Assembly: GCA_964548025.1 (NCBI GenBank)
Contig: CAZJRI010000002.1
Span: 1 to 64,000 of the forward strand
Origin: JAHRVQ01 sp964548025
Lineage (GTDB): Bacteria; Pseudomonadota; Gammaproteobacteria; Pseudomonadales; Azotimanducaceae
Reading direction: 5' to 3'
DNA length: 64,000 nucleotides
The notes beneath the pieces are model-generated. The model saw only the letters and a program-made list of their open reading frames with translations, made no database searches and was not told the origin of the DNA. The first letter of the stretch is position 1, and each line of letters begins with the position of its first letter. A program made the position numbers and the translations under genes. Shown here piece after piece: positions 1-7,683 of this stretch.

Positions 1-1019
1 ATCTTGAGTGGCCAATATGGCTGGGCATCCTGGTAACCGGTACAGTCGTCGGTCTTTATAGCATTTCCGGCGGGCTTGCGGCTGTGGCATTTACCGATGC
101 GTTGCAGGTTTCGATTATGTTTATAGGCGGTTTGGCAATCATGTGGCTGGGAATTGGAGAAAGCGGGGGGCTTGAACAGTTCGCTGACAAGCTTGCACTT
201 CAGAATCCAGATCATCTTAAAGCCTATCTACCAGCGGATCATGAAAGTTTTCCATGGCCGGGTGTTGTACTGGGGTTAGGCCTGGTACTGTCTCCGGCTT
301 ATTGGTGCGGTGGACAGACTATATTGCAGAGAACACTCGCTGCCCGGAGTCAGTGGGATGCAAGTGCCGCAATGATGTTCGCCGCGTTCGCCAAAACCTT
401 TGTACCGCTGTTAATCGTGTTTCCTGGCATGTTGGCATTGGTGATGCAGGCTGAGATCGAATATCCGGACATGTCATTACCCTGGGTGGTAAAGAATGTC
501 CTGCCACCGGGTTTGAGCGGGTTAATGTTTATAGCAATAATTGCGGCACTGCAGTCGTCTCTTGATTCCAGCCTCAATTCAACTTCGCTGCTTATAACCC
601 GTGACATTAGAGGCGTTCTGATGAAAGAGGCAGAACCTGAACACGATCTGGTTATTGGCCGCCTGATCACCTTCATTCTTCTCGTCCTGGGGATGCTGTT
701 TGCGCCGTTTATCGGTGACTTCGGCGGGATCTATTTCTTTATCCAGACGCTTCTGTCGCTGTTCCAGGGGCCGATGTTGGCGCTCCTCATCATGGGTGCT
801 TTTAGCACGAGAACAACACCGGCAGCGGGAGTCATAACCATCCTTACCGGGGTGGCATTGGCGGCGACAATGATGTTGAACGATATGAATATGCTGTATG
901 TGGCAGCAATCTCATTCGTCTATGCAATAGTATGTTTATTGATTGTCAGCCGATTCACCGAAAGTAAGGCAGCCGATGAAATCGAATCGCTCGTCTATCG
1001 CTGGAGGGGTACTCCATGA
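1..1019 (+). CDS. Sodium:solute symporter family protein (5' truncated)
   Basis: The reading frame is open from base 3, so the gene begins before the window; about 338 residues remain. It is a polytopic inner-membrane protein with at least seven hydrophobic segments. Family signs are GGLAAVAFTDALQ near the visible start, a W-x-GGQ-x-ILQRTLAA segment, and AALQSSLDSSLNSTS, which matches the sodium-site helix of the SSS (SGLT/PutP-like) family. It should import a small organic solute with sodium, but the substrate cannot be read from sequence. The stop overlaps the next start by 4 bases (ATGA), implying translational coupling with the 65-residue protein and probably with the reductase genes behind it. 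Confidence 0.88.
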   Translation, partial: LEWPIWLGILVTGTVVGLYSISGGLAAVAFTDALQVSIMFIGGLAIMWLGIGESGGLEQFADKLALQNPDHLKAYLPADHESFPWPGVVLGLGLVLSPAYWCGGQTILQRTLAARSQWDASAAMMFAAFAKTFVPLLIVFPGMLALVMQAEIEYPDMSLPWVVKNVLPPGLSGLMFIAIIAALQSSLDSSLNSTSLLITRDIRGVLMKEAEPEHDLVIGRLITFILLVLGMLFAPFIGDFGGIYFFIQTLLSLFQGPMLALLIMGAFSTRTTPAAGVITILTGVALAATMMLNDMNMLYVAAISFVYAIVCLLIVSRFTESKAADEIESLVYRWRGTP

Positions 1020-1213
1020 ATGCACAGTTTCCTCTCTGGTGGGCTTCCCTATTCACGATAGGGCTGTTTTTGCTGATTGCAATCCTGGTTTGGTTGATTC
1101 CGATAAAAGAAGTACTGTCTGATGCGCCTGACAAGGCTGGCTGGAGGGACCTTAGACTGTGGGCAAGTGCACTGATTGCAGTACAATTGATGATCTATTA
1201 CCTATTCAGCTAG
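1016..1213 (+). CDS. Small two-helix membrane protein coupled to the symporter
   Basis: A 65-residue protein with two hydrophobic stretches (about residues 8-30 and 47-64) joined by a charged loop, KEVLSDAPDKAGWRDLR. The start lies inside the symporter stop (ATGA overlap), so the two are very likely translated together in about equal amounts. I recognise no named domain. The inferred role is an accessory subunit or stabiliser of the SSS transporter, as found for other small proteins encoded next to secondary transporters. That it is a real gene is supported by the overlap and by clean amphipathic design; the function is inference. Confidence 0.7.
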   Translation: MNAQFPLWWASLFTIGLFLLIAILVWLIPIKEVLSDAPDKAGWRDLRLWASALIAVQLMIYYLFS

Positions 1214-1231
1214 TGAGTGTTGGAGAATACA

Positions 1232-2236
1232 ATGAGTGAAAATCGGCAGGTACTAATCGACTCCCTTCCCGAAGGTCAGCTAACCGAATCAAATTACAGA
1301 CTGGAAACAAATCCGGTACCGGAACCGGGAGAAGGTGACGTACTCTGTCGTACGCTGGTTTTGACCATCGGGGCAGGCACCAGGGCGGGCCTACAGGGGA
1401 GTGCAAGTTATGCAGGTGCACCAAAAACAAATATCGTGATGAACGGTACTGGAGTTGCCAGAGTGGAAAAATCCAATGCATCGAACCTCAAAGAGGGTGA
1501 CCTTGTGATCTGTCCAAGTGGTTGGCAGGACTATTCCGTGCATAAAGCAGACAGGTTAACCCAGGTGGATGCGGATATTGATATCGCTCATTACCTGGGC
1601 GCCCTGGGTACGAATGGTCTGACCGCTTATTTTGGATTGTTGAATGTTGGCCAGCCCAGCGAGGGAGAAACGGTGCTTGTTTCAGCCGCCGCTGGTTCCG
1701 TGGGACATCTGGTGGGCCAGATCGCAAAGATAAAAGGCTGTCGTACCGTTGGTATTACCAGCACAACAGAAAAGTGCCATCTGCTTGAGGATAAGCTTGG
1801 CTACGATGCTTCAGTTTCATATCGTTCAGAGGATTTCAGGGCTGAACTCAAAGAAGCGTGTCCAGGCGGGGTTGATATCTATTTCGACAATACCGGTGGC
1901 GAAATACTTGGCAATGCACTGTTTCGAATGAACGAACATAGCAGGATAGTCTGCTGCGGGGTGGTGTCACAATACGATACGAGCAACCCTGCCGGAGGGC
2001 CAAGGGGGATACCGGGTTTGCTCGTTAACAAGCGGATACGCATGGAAGGATTTCTGGTTTTTGACTTTATTGACCAGTATGCCCAGGCGCAGGAAGAGCT
2101 AAAAGGCTGGATAAAATCAGGCGAACTGGTACCGCTGAGCGATGAAGTCAACGGTCTGGAAAATTCACCTGCCGCCTTTGTTGATTTGTTGGCTGGTGGT
2201 AATGTCGGTACCCGGATCATCCGGGTGGCAGATTAA
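1232..2236 (+). CDS. NADP-dependent MDR-family oxidoreductase
   Basis: A 334-residue medium-chain dehydrogenase/reductase without zinc-binding cysteines, of the prostaglandin/leukotriene reductase-like (alkenal/enone reductase) type. The nucleotide-binding fold shows AAAGSVGHLVGQIAK (AxxGxxG), followed by DIYFDNTGGEILG. Such enzymes reduce the double bond of alpha,beta-unsaturated ketones or aldehydes with NADPH. The ATG at 1232 is chosen because GGAG lies 6 bases upstream; the GTG at 1217 is in frame but has no ribosome site. It follows the symporter pair by 18 bases and precedes the SDR by 29, so all four probably form one transcript that imports and reduces or oxidises a substrate. Confidence 0.85.
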   Translation: MSENRQVLIDSLPEGQLTESNYRLETNPVPEPGEGDVLCRTLVLTIGAGTRAGLQGSASYAGAPKTNIVMNGTGVARVEKSNASNLKEGDLVICPSGWQDYSVHKADRLTQVDADIDIAHYLGALGTNGLTAYFGLLNVGQPSEGETVLVSAAAGSVGHLVGQIAKIKGCRTVGITSTTEKCHLLEDKLGYDASVSYRSEDFRAELKEACPGGVDIYFDNTGGEILGNALFRMNEHSRIVCCGVVSQYDTSNPAGGPRGIPGLLVNKRIRMEGFLVFDFIDQYAQAQEELKGWIKSGELVPLSDEVNGLENSPAAFVDLLAGGNVGTRIIRVAD

Positions 2237-2265
2237 CATCACAGGTTCAAATTTGGAGTTAATAA

Positions 2266-3041
2266 ATGTCGGATCTGATTGATACTGATCTCAAAGGCAG
2301 GGTTGCCATTGTTACGGGTGGTGCAGGTGGCATCGGAAGCGCGATTGCCAGGGAATACGCCAGAGCAGGGATTTCTGTTGTGGTAGCCAGCCGAAATCTC
2401 GAAAACCTGGATCGTCTCGCCGGTGAAATAAGAAAAGACGGGGGCGAAGCCACAGCAATTAAAGCTGATGTTACGGATGCTGTTCAGGTTAACAGTCTGG
2501 TGGATCAGACCGTATCTCGTTATGGTCGCCTGGATATCATGGTAAATAATGCCGGTGGAGCCATGCACATGAAAAAGGCAATCAAACTGACCGCTGAAGA
2601 ATGGAGTGCTGGCATCGCACTCAATCTAAATAGCGTTTTCTTCGGCTGCAAGGCAGCGGCGGAGGTCATGATCGCCAGGGTAGTGGGCGGATTATTAATA
2701 TTTCTTCCGTTGCAGGCATCAAACATACGCCTAACATGGCTCACTATGGTGCAGCGAAAGCCGGTGTAATCAGTCTGACCCGCACGCTTGCTGCTGCCTG
2801 GGCCGCCCATAATATTACGGTAAACTGCATTGCACCCGGTCTGACAGCTACACCGGGAATTGTCAAAATCGGCATGTTACCTAAAGACACGGACGAAGAT
2901 GGAAATCCGCTTCCACCTCTGCAGATTCCTGCAGAACCGGAACATTGCGCGCACCTCGCAACCTTCCTCGCATCCGATGCTGCTGAGCGTATGACCGGAG
3001 AGACAATTCCAATAAGAGCACAAGTAGAATTCGATCGATAA
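2266..3041 (+). pseudogene. SDR-family oxidoreductase, split by a one-base frameshift
   Basis: The N-terminal part (2266 to about 2680) has the SDR cofactor motif TGGAGGIG and NNAGG. Near 2677-2683 the frame changes. The downstream frame continues GRIINISSVAG, then the catalytic YGAAKAG and an NxTVNCIAPG strand, ending at 3041. Adding one G to the run in gccaggGtagtggg restores a continuous SDR of about 258 residues reading IARGSGRIINISS, so exactly one base is missing. Both catalytic Ser and Tyr survive in the second part. It is either a sequencing/assembly error in a G run or a recent inactivation. GGAG precedes the ATG by 8 bases. The tail after MTGETIP lacks the usual glycine pair of the SDR C-terminus. 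Confidence 0.85.
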
Positions 3042-3114
3042 CAATCCATGATCTGAAATCTAAACCCGTTCCAGCTCTGGCCAGCAGCAAGTTGCCAGCG
3101 GCCAGAAGCCTCCC

Positions 3115-3178
3115 TGCTCTTCGCCCTGGCCAGAGGCTAGCCGCCATGCTCTTCGCTCTAGCCAGAGGCCAGCAGCCA
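3115..3178. repeat. 32-bp tandem duplication in a GCCAG-rich spacer
   Basis: Two near-identical 32-base units (3115-3146 and 3147-3178), each starting TGCTCTTCG and containing GCCAGAGGC. Degenerate GCCAGCAGC/GCCAGCGGC words extend upstream to about 3070. The block fills the convergent junction between the broken SDR and the zinc-knuckle gene and is far more repetitive than neighbouring DNA. Confidence 0.75.
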
Positions 3179-3188
3179 GTAGCCGCTC

Positions 3189-3854
3189 TTATTTCCCAAT
3201 CAATGTCAAAAACTCCCGCCGCTGTGTCTCGTTCATATCCGAGATAACAGGCACCCCCCACTCCGTTTGTGGCAGGGCCATAACCTCCGGTGAATGAACG
3301 AGTCGTTTTGCCGTCAGATTATGCAAACCGCCGCCATTGTCGGCATCTGCACCTAAAGCTTCACCGATACCAGGTGGCCAGACCGGACATTCTTGACGCT
3401 CGTGCTCGGTTGATCCACATGCGCGACAAGGTTTTGTCGAGGATTGAGTCTTTCTGGCAGCAGGTTCTGATTCTGGCTGGGTGATAGCGGCTATCTCTCG
3501 CCACATAACCGCCTCGTCTGCTGATCGTAGCCTCTGGCCTTTAGGGCCGTACAGGAATGAAGATGCATGTGCGATTGCACCCCAGGGAATACTGACGTGA
3601 AATCCACGCAGGGCAAGGCATTCTTTGGGTAAACCGGCTCCGCCTCGTGCTTCTCCTCCGCTGATAAGAAAGTAATAGCCTGCTTTCTCCCGGCCTGCCA
3701 TCAGACGTTCAGGCGTGAAAGTATATTCTTCCGAGAATCCCCATTCGTACTTTGAGAGGTCAAGTTCCGCATCTTCGAGCAGCCTGACACCTAATTCTCC
3801 AGCGAATTGACACCACTCGGTGGCGGCGAATTCCCACTTATCATTATTGTTCAT
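3189..3854 (-). CDS. Uncharacterised protein with a CCHC zinc knuckle
   Basis: A 221-residue soluble protein that I cannot assign to a family. The first 120 residues look globular and aromatic-rich. A Ser/Thr/Pro/Glu linker (about 125-141) leads to C143-x2-C146-x4-H151-x4-C156, the exact spacing of a retroviral-type zinc knuckle, which usually binds single-stranded nucleic acid or protein. The C-terminal 65 residues contain no further recognisable motif. The ATG at 3854 follows no strong ribosome site. It converges with the SDR across the repeat block and is transcribed away from the thiolase-like gene. CCHC knuckles are uncommon in bacteria, so nucleic-acid binding is a reasonable but untested guess. 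Confidence 0.7.
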   Translation of the reverse strand: MNNNDKWEFAATEWCQFAGELGVRLLEDAELDLSKYEWGFSEEYTFTPERLMAGREKAGYYFLISGGEARGGAGLPKECLALRGFHVSIPWGAIAHASSFLYGPKGQRLRSADEAVMWREIAAITQPESEPAARKTQSSTKPCRACGSTEHERQECPVWPPGIGEALGADADNGGGLHNLTAKRLVHSPEVMALPQTEWGVPVISDMNETQRREFLTLIGK

Positions 3855-4075
3855 TCAATATTCCGTTTTGAAGAAGTTGAATCGATAAAAGCAGGGTACC
3901 ATGCTGGTTTCGTTCCGGGTGATCGACAGACAGTTTTTTTTAGACTATGAGGGGAGCATAATGCGCTCAACTTTTTAGGTGCCTATTGCCAGAAGACGAT
4001 CCTGGTTCAAATGGCTACCACCAATGACCCGGGTTTGAGTGCCGGGGCTTTCGAATATGTTTAAGGACACACCAG

Positions 4076-5602
4076 ATGACAGATGATCAAACACCCGTAC
4101 TAATCGGCGTAGGCCAGGTTACCGAAAAAGATCCGGATCTGGAGTCCGCCTCGTCGCCGCTTGATCTGATGGAAAGTGCCACGCGAATTGCCGCCACAGA
4201 TGCAGGCATCACTCCCGAACAGTTGGCTCAACTCGATACTCTTGTGATAGTTAAAAGTTTTAGAGAACCAACACGGAATTCTCCTGAGGCATTAGCGAAT
4301 AGACTGGGCGCGCATAAGACTGAACAGTGGTTGACGCCGGATGGGGGAAACGCGCCTCAGTATCTGGTCAATCGATTTTCTGAATCTATCGCCAACGGGG
4401 AGAAACGCTTTGTATTGCTTTCTGGTGCAGAAGCCATGGCGACCGGTCGCAAGATAGTCAAATCATCCGGCAAGCAACCACCCTGGCAGGAACCGGCAAC
4501 TGGAGATCCCCAATTGCTATTTCCCGATTTGCCCATGTCAAATGAACATGAGACAGCTCACGGGATCTGGCTGGCGTCTTATGTTTACCCGCTTTTTGAG
4601 AATGCGCTTCGAAACCACTATGGGCATACGATTGAACAGCATCAGCAAGTTATGGGTGAACTCTTCTCCAGGTTTACGGAAGTTGCTGCGGAGTCTCCCC
4701 ATGCCTGGTATCCGATAAGAAGATCGGCAGAAGAGATTGCGACGGCAACGGCTGAGAACCGTTATGTAGGCTGGCCGTATACCAAGTATATGAACGCCAT
4801 GAATCAGATTAACCAGTCAGCCTCGGTACTCTTAACCTCAGTTGGCTTTGCAAAAGAACTTGGCGTCAAGGAGGAAAACTTTGTCTATTTGCATGGTTGT
4901 GCAGATACGACTGAGGTCTGGCCCATGTCTGATCGACAGAACTATTACAGCTCGCCAGCCATAAGGCTTATGGGTGAAGAAGCATTCAAAATGGCATCAA
5001 TGTCGATTGATGATATTGAATATCTCGACCTCTATTCATGTTTTCCGAGTGCTGTTCAGATCGCGAGAGATGAACTTGGCATTGGTCCATCTGATCCGAG
5101 ATCGCTGACGGTAACCGGTGGCCTGCCGTTTCACGGCGGTGCAGGCAATAACTATGTCATGAACTCAATTGTCACCATGGTCGAAAAACTTAAAGACAAT
5201 GCGGGGAAATTCGGCCTGGTCACGGCCAACGGCGGCTACCTTGGCAAACATGCAGCGGGAATCTATTCGACAACCCCTGTCACCGTTCCATGGGTTCGAG
5301 AGAGTCCTGCCAATTACCAGAAGATTATCGATGACGCTCCTCACCCGGTCGTAGAAGAAGATCCGACAGGAGTAGGTACAATTGAAACCTATACGGTCAT
5401 CTTCGGCCGTGACAACACACCGGAGAAGGGAATCATCATCGGTCGACTGGGTGATGCAGGTGACCCTTCAGCCAAACGTTTTTATGCCAACACCCCGGTT
5501 GATCCAGAATTACTGGATAACATGATTAGTGAAGACCAGATCGGCAGAACGGGAACTGTTTTGAAAGTGAAAGGGATTAACGAGTTTCGTCCCGGCGATT
5601 AG
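4076..5602 (+). CDS. Thiolase-like protein (SCP2-thiolase/TLP1 type) without the active-site cysteine
   Basis: A 508-residue protein with the overall layout of the thiolase superfamily: VLIGVGQVTEKDP at the N-terminus, LLSGAEAMATGRK, a central LDLYSCFPSAVQIA and GLPFHGGAGNNY near residue 350. The segment that normally holds the nucleophilic Cys reads DGGNAPQYLVNRF, and the late Cys-Gly segment reads ANGGYLGKHAAG, so neither catalytic cysteine is in its usual place. It is probably a thiolase-like protein that binds or processes acyl-CoA rather than a standard acetyltransferase. AAGGA lies 9 bases before the ATG. The 220-base region upstream holds no other feature that I can see. Confidence 0.8.
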   Translation: MTDDQTPVLIGVGQVTEKDPDLESASSPLDLMESATRIAATDAGITPEQLAQLDTLVIVKSFREPTRNSPEALANRLGAHKTEQWLTPDGGNAPQYLVNRFSESIANGEKRFVLLSGAEAMATGRKIVKSSGKQPPWQEPATGDPQLLFPDLPMSNEHETAHGIWLASYVYPLFENALRNHYGHTIEQHQQVMGELFSRFTEVAAESPHAWYPIRRSAEEIATATAENRYVGWPYTKYMNAMNQINQSASVLLTSVGFAKELGVKEENFVYLHGCADTTEVWPMSDRQNYYSSPAIRLMGEEAFKMASMSIDDIEYLDLYSCFPSAVQIARDELGIGPSDPRSLTVTGGLPFHGGAGNNYVMNSIVTMVEKLKDNAGKFGLVTANGGYLGKHAAGIYSTTPVTVPWVRESPANYQKIIDDAPHPVVEEDPTGVGTIETYTVIFGRDNTPEKGIIIGRLGDAGDPSAKRFYANTPVDPELLDNMISEDQIGRTGTVLKVKGINEFRPGD

Positions 5603-5690
5603 ACCAGCTTCATTGCAGGATCGATCTGGCCTGGTACTTATCGCTCGCAGTTCTGGTCACAAGAGATGAAATTACTTGCAGGATTGAGTC

Positions 5691-6821
5691 ATGATTGACG
5701 TATTCAAAGTAGCCAGCATCCTGACAGATAACGCAGTTGAAAAACATGGTAGCGAGATTGATCTGATCGCCTATACGGGATCACATGCACGGGGAGAAGC
5801 TCGCGATGATTCCGATCTGGATATCTACTACGTCCCGGCAGACGGGAAAAATCCACCAGTCGGACGTACGTTCCTGCTCGAAGGGCTTCTGTTTGATTTT
5901 TGGGGAATCAGTTGGCAGACGATGCATGGATTTGCCACGGGGCGCAGTCGCGGCTGGTCCGTTGCCCCGGCACTGATCTACCATTCGAAAATACTCTACG
6001 CCAGAAACTCGGATCAGAAGAACCACCTGCATAACCTGAAGCAGCAGATTGACGAACTTCAGCAACCCGAATCAAAACCGCAAATGGTCGGACGAGCACT
6101 GAGGAATTTTAGCCATAGTCTTGCACATGAGGCTAATATGAGTCGTGCGATCGAAGCGGGCAATACTGCTGATGCCCGTTATGCAGGCTGGAATCTTGTC
6201 CAGTCCGTGTGGGAGAGTCTTGCTTTGGCTAACCAGGTGTTCTTCGATCGTGGTTTTTCAAAAGCTCTGGGTGAAACGGAAAAATTCAATCACAAACCAG
6301 ATGGACTGAGTGATCTCGTTGCAATCATTACCACCAATTCAGATCCGAATCAGATTCTGATCGCAGGTAAGAAACTGGTGCGGGATACACGCAGCGTGCT
6401 TCGTCAAATCCAGGATTCGATACAGTCAGAAGGCACTGATGCCGAATGGTTCCGGCAAGTCTATCCGGAAATGAGAGATAAAGTGGGCAAAGTACTGGCT
6501 GCCTGTCAGAGAGGTGACACCATTGCAGCTCATGCCGAGGCGATGTTTTTCCAAAAAGATATCACGATGATGTTAAACGCATCGAGAGTGTCACATGATG
6601 ACTTCAATCTGCACAGTGAGTTAGCAGAAAGGTTTCGCAAGATCGGGTTTCCTGATCTCCTGGATGTCGCCGGACTGAGTCTGGATGAATTGGCAACCCG
6701 GACCACATTATTTGATGAAAGATTGCGGGACTTCCTGACTGAGCAATCAGTGGACTTGTGTGAGCTCGATACGCTTGAAGAGCTCAAGGCTGCCGTACAA
6801 CAAGAATTCGAGACTCAATAA
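5691..6821 (+). CDS. Nucleotidyltransferase-fold protein
   Basis: A 376-residue protein whose residues 28-48 contain GSHARGEARDDSDLDI, the GS-x10-DxD signature of the pol-beta-like nucleotidyltransferase fold. This signature coordinates Mg-NTP in kanamycin nucleotidyltransferase, MNT toxin-antitoxin partners and many orphan proteins. The remaining 300 residues are mostly alpha-helical and carry no motif I recognise. No HEPN partner gene is adjacent. It might nucleotidylylate a small molecule or protein; the substrate is unknown. AGGA precedes the ATG by about 9 bases. The 250 bases after it hold one copy of an interspersed repeat. Confidence 0.75.
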   Translation: MIDVFKVASILTDNAVEKHGSEIDLIAYTGSHARGEARDDSDLDIYYVPADGKNPPVGRTFLLEGLLFDFWGISWQTMHGFATGRSRGWSVAPALIYHSKILYARNSDQKNHLHNLKQQIDELQQPESKPQMVGRALRNFSHSLAHEANMSRAIEAGNTADARYAGWNLVQSVWESLALANQVFFDRGFSKALGETEKFNHKPDGLSDLVAIITTNSDPNQILIAGKKLVRDTRSVLRQIQDSIQSEGTDAEWFRQVYPEMRDKVGKVLAACQRGDTIAAHAEAMFFQKDITMMLNASRVSHDDFNLHSELAERFRKIGFPDLLDVAGLSLDELATRTTLFDERLRDFLTEQSVDLCELDTLEELKAAVQQEFETQ

Positions 6822-6881
6822 GCTTCTCGATCAAACCGCTAGGCTCGAGTTGATCATTGAGGAGTAAATAGGGTCTGGTAT

Positions 6882-6923
6882 GAATGGCACTTACTTAAGG
6901 AGTTCACCTATGCTAGCGGTAAG
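6882..6923 (+). repeat. Interspersed repeat, copy 1
   Basis: A 42-base copy beginning GAATGGCACTTACTT and ending ATGCTAGCGGTAAG. It matches the inverted copy at 15598-15639 with one difference, and its left arm matches the arm of the element at 60219-60290. An internal ACTTAC can pair with GTAAGT at the end of this copy. No open reading frame is present. Confidence 0.8.
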
Positions 6924-7072
6924 TAGGGCAGATGGTCTTGTTCCCGGAGCCGCCTGCATGGGATCACCGTTCCAAAGGTGGTAGTCTGAATTTACCCGCA
7001 GGTACAGCCTTTATACCGACTTTAGCTTGAGGGTATCATCATCAATTCTGATAAGTACGAGAGGGAATAACT

Positions 7073-7501
7073 ATGCTAAAACGACTGGATCACGTTTCCA
7101 TCGGCGTTCTGGATATGGACAAGGCACGCGAGCTATTTTGTGAGATCCTGGGTGGCGAGATCCTGCCGGATGCAGGTGAATCCGAAGCGGCCGGATTTGA
7201 TTGGATCACCTTTCTACTCGGTGGTAAAAAAGTCGAACTGGTTTCACCAAGAGTGCCCGGTGAAGGCGGTGTAGGTCAGTATGTGGCAAAAAACGGTGAA
7301 GGATTTCATCATATTTCCTGCGCTGTCGATGACCTGGTGGAGTCACGAGCATACTTCGAGGGAAAAGGTATCAGAATTCTCGGCTATAGCGAAGAGAGTG
7401 AGAACTTCAAACATTTTTATCTGCATCCAAAAGACACATTTGGTGCCATGATCCAGATCTTCGAAGAGTGCGACAAGACGATAGAACTTGCCGGTCCTTG
7501 A
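7073..7501 (+). CDS. VOC-family protein, methylmalonyl-CoA epimerase-like
   Basis: A 142-residue single vicinal-oxygen-chelate protein. LDHVSIGV (His7), VELVSP, GEGFHHISCAVDDL and a late GAMIQIFEE give the beta-alpha-beta-beta-beta pairs and candidate metal ligands of methylmalonyl-CoA epimerase and glyoxalase relatives. In a neighbourhood of CoA enzymes, an epimerase on an acyl-CoA is the most natural reading, but VOC proteins are catalytically diverse. AGGGA lies before the ATG. The gene stands alone on the plus strand between a repeat-bearing spacer and the CoA-transferase. Confidence 0.78.
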   Translation: MLKRLDHVSIGVLDMDKARELFCEILGGEILPDAGESEAAGFDWITFLLGGKKVELVSPRVPGEGGVGQYVAKNGEGFHHISCAVDDLVESRAYFEGKGIRILGYSEESENFKHFYLHPKDTFGAMIQIFEECDKTIELAGP

Positions 7502-7683
7502 TGGCCTGTGGTTAACCTGTTAAGAATGAGTTTTCTTGTCGGGTGTCTGCTGAGGTGTTAGCTAGATATTCGTAAGAACTTAACGACAAAGCACTGTGCC
7601 AGAGTATGTCGATTGCCCTCTTTTTACACTACAAAACCTGTAGCATAATGACCCACGATTAAATTGAACGATTGGGGGGCAAA

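Noticed and set aside
2266..3041. Two separate small SDR-like genes
   Set aside because: The second part has no cofactor motif and the two join perfectly if one base is added.
3189..3854. Retroviral Gag or retron origin for the zinc-knuckle gene
   Set aside because: No reverse transcriptase, integrase or long terminal repeat is nearby.
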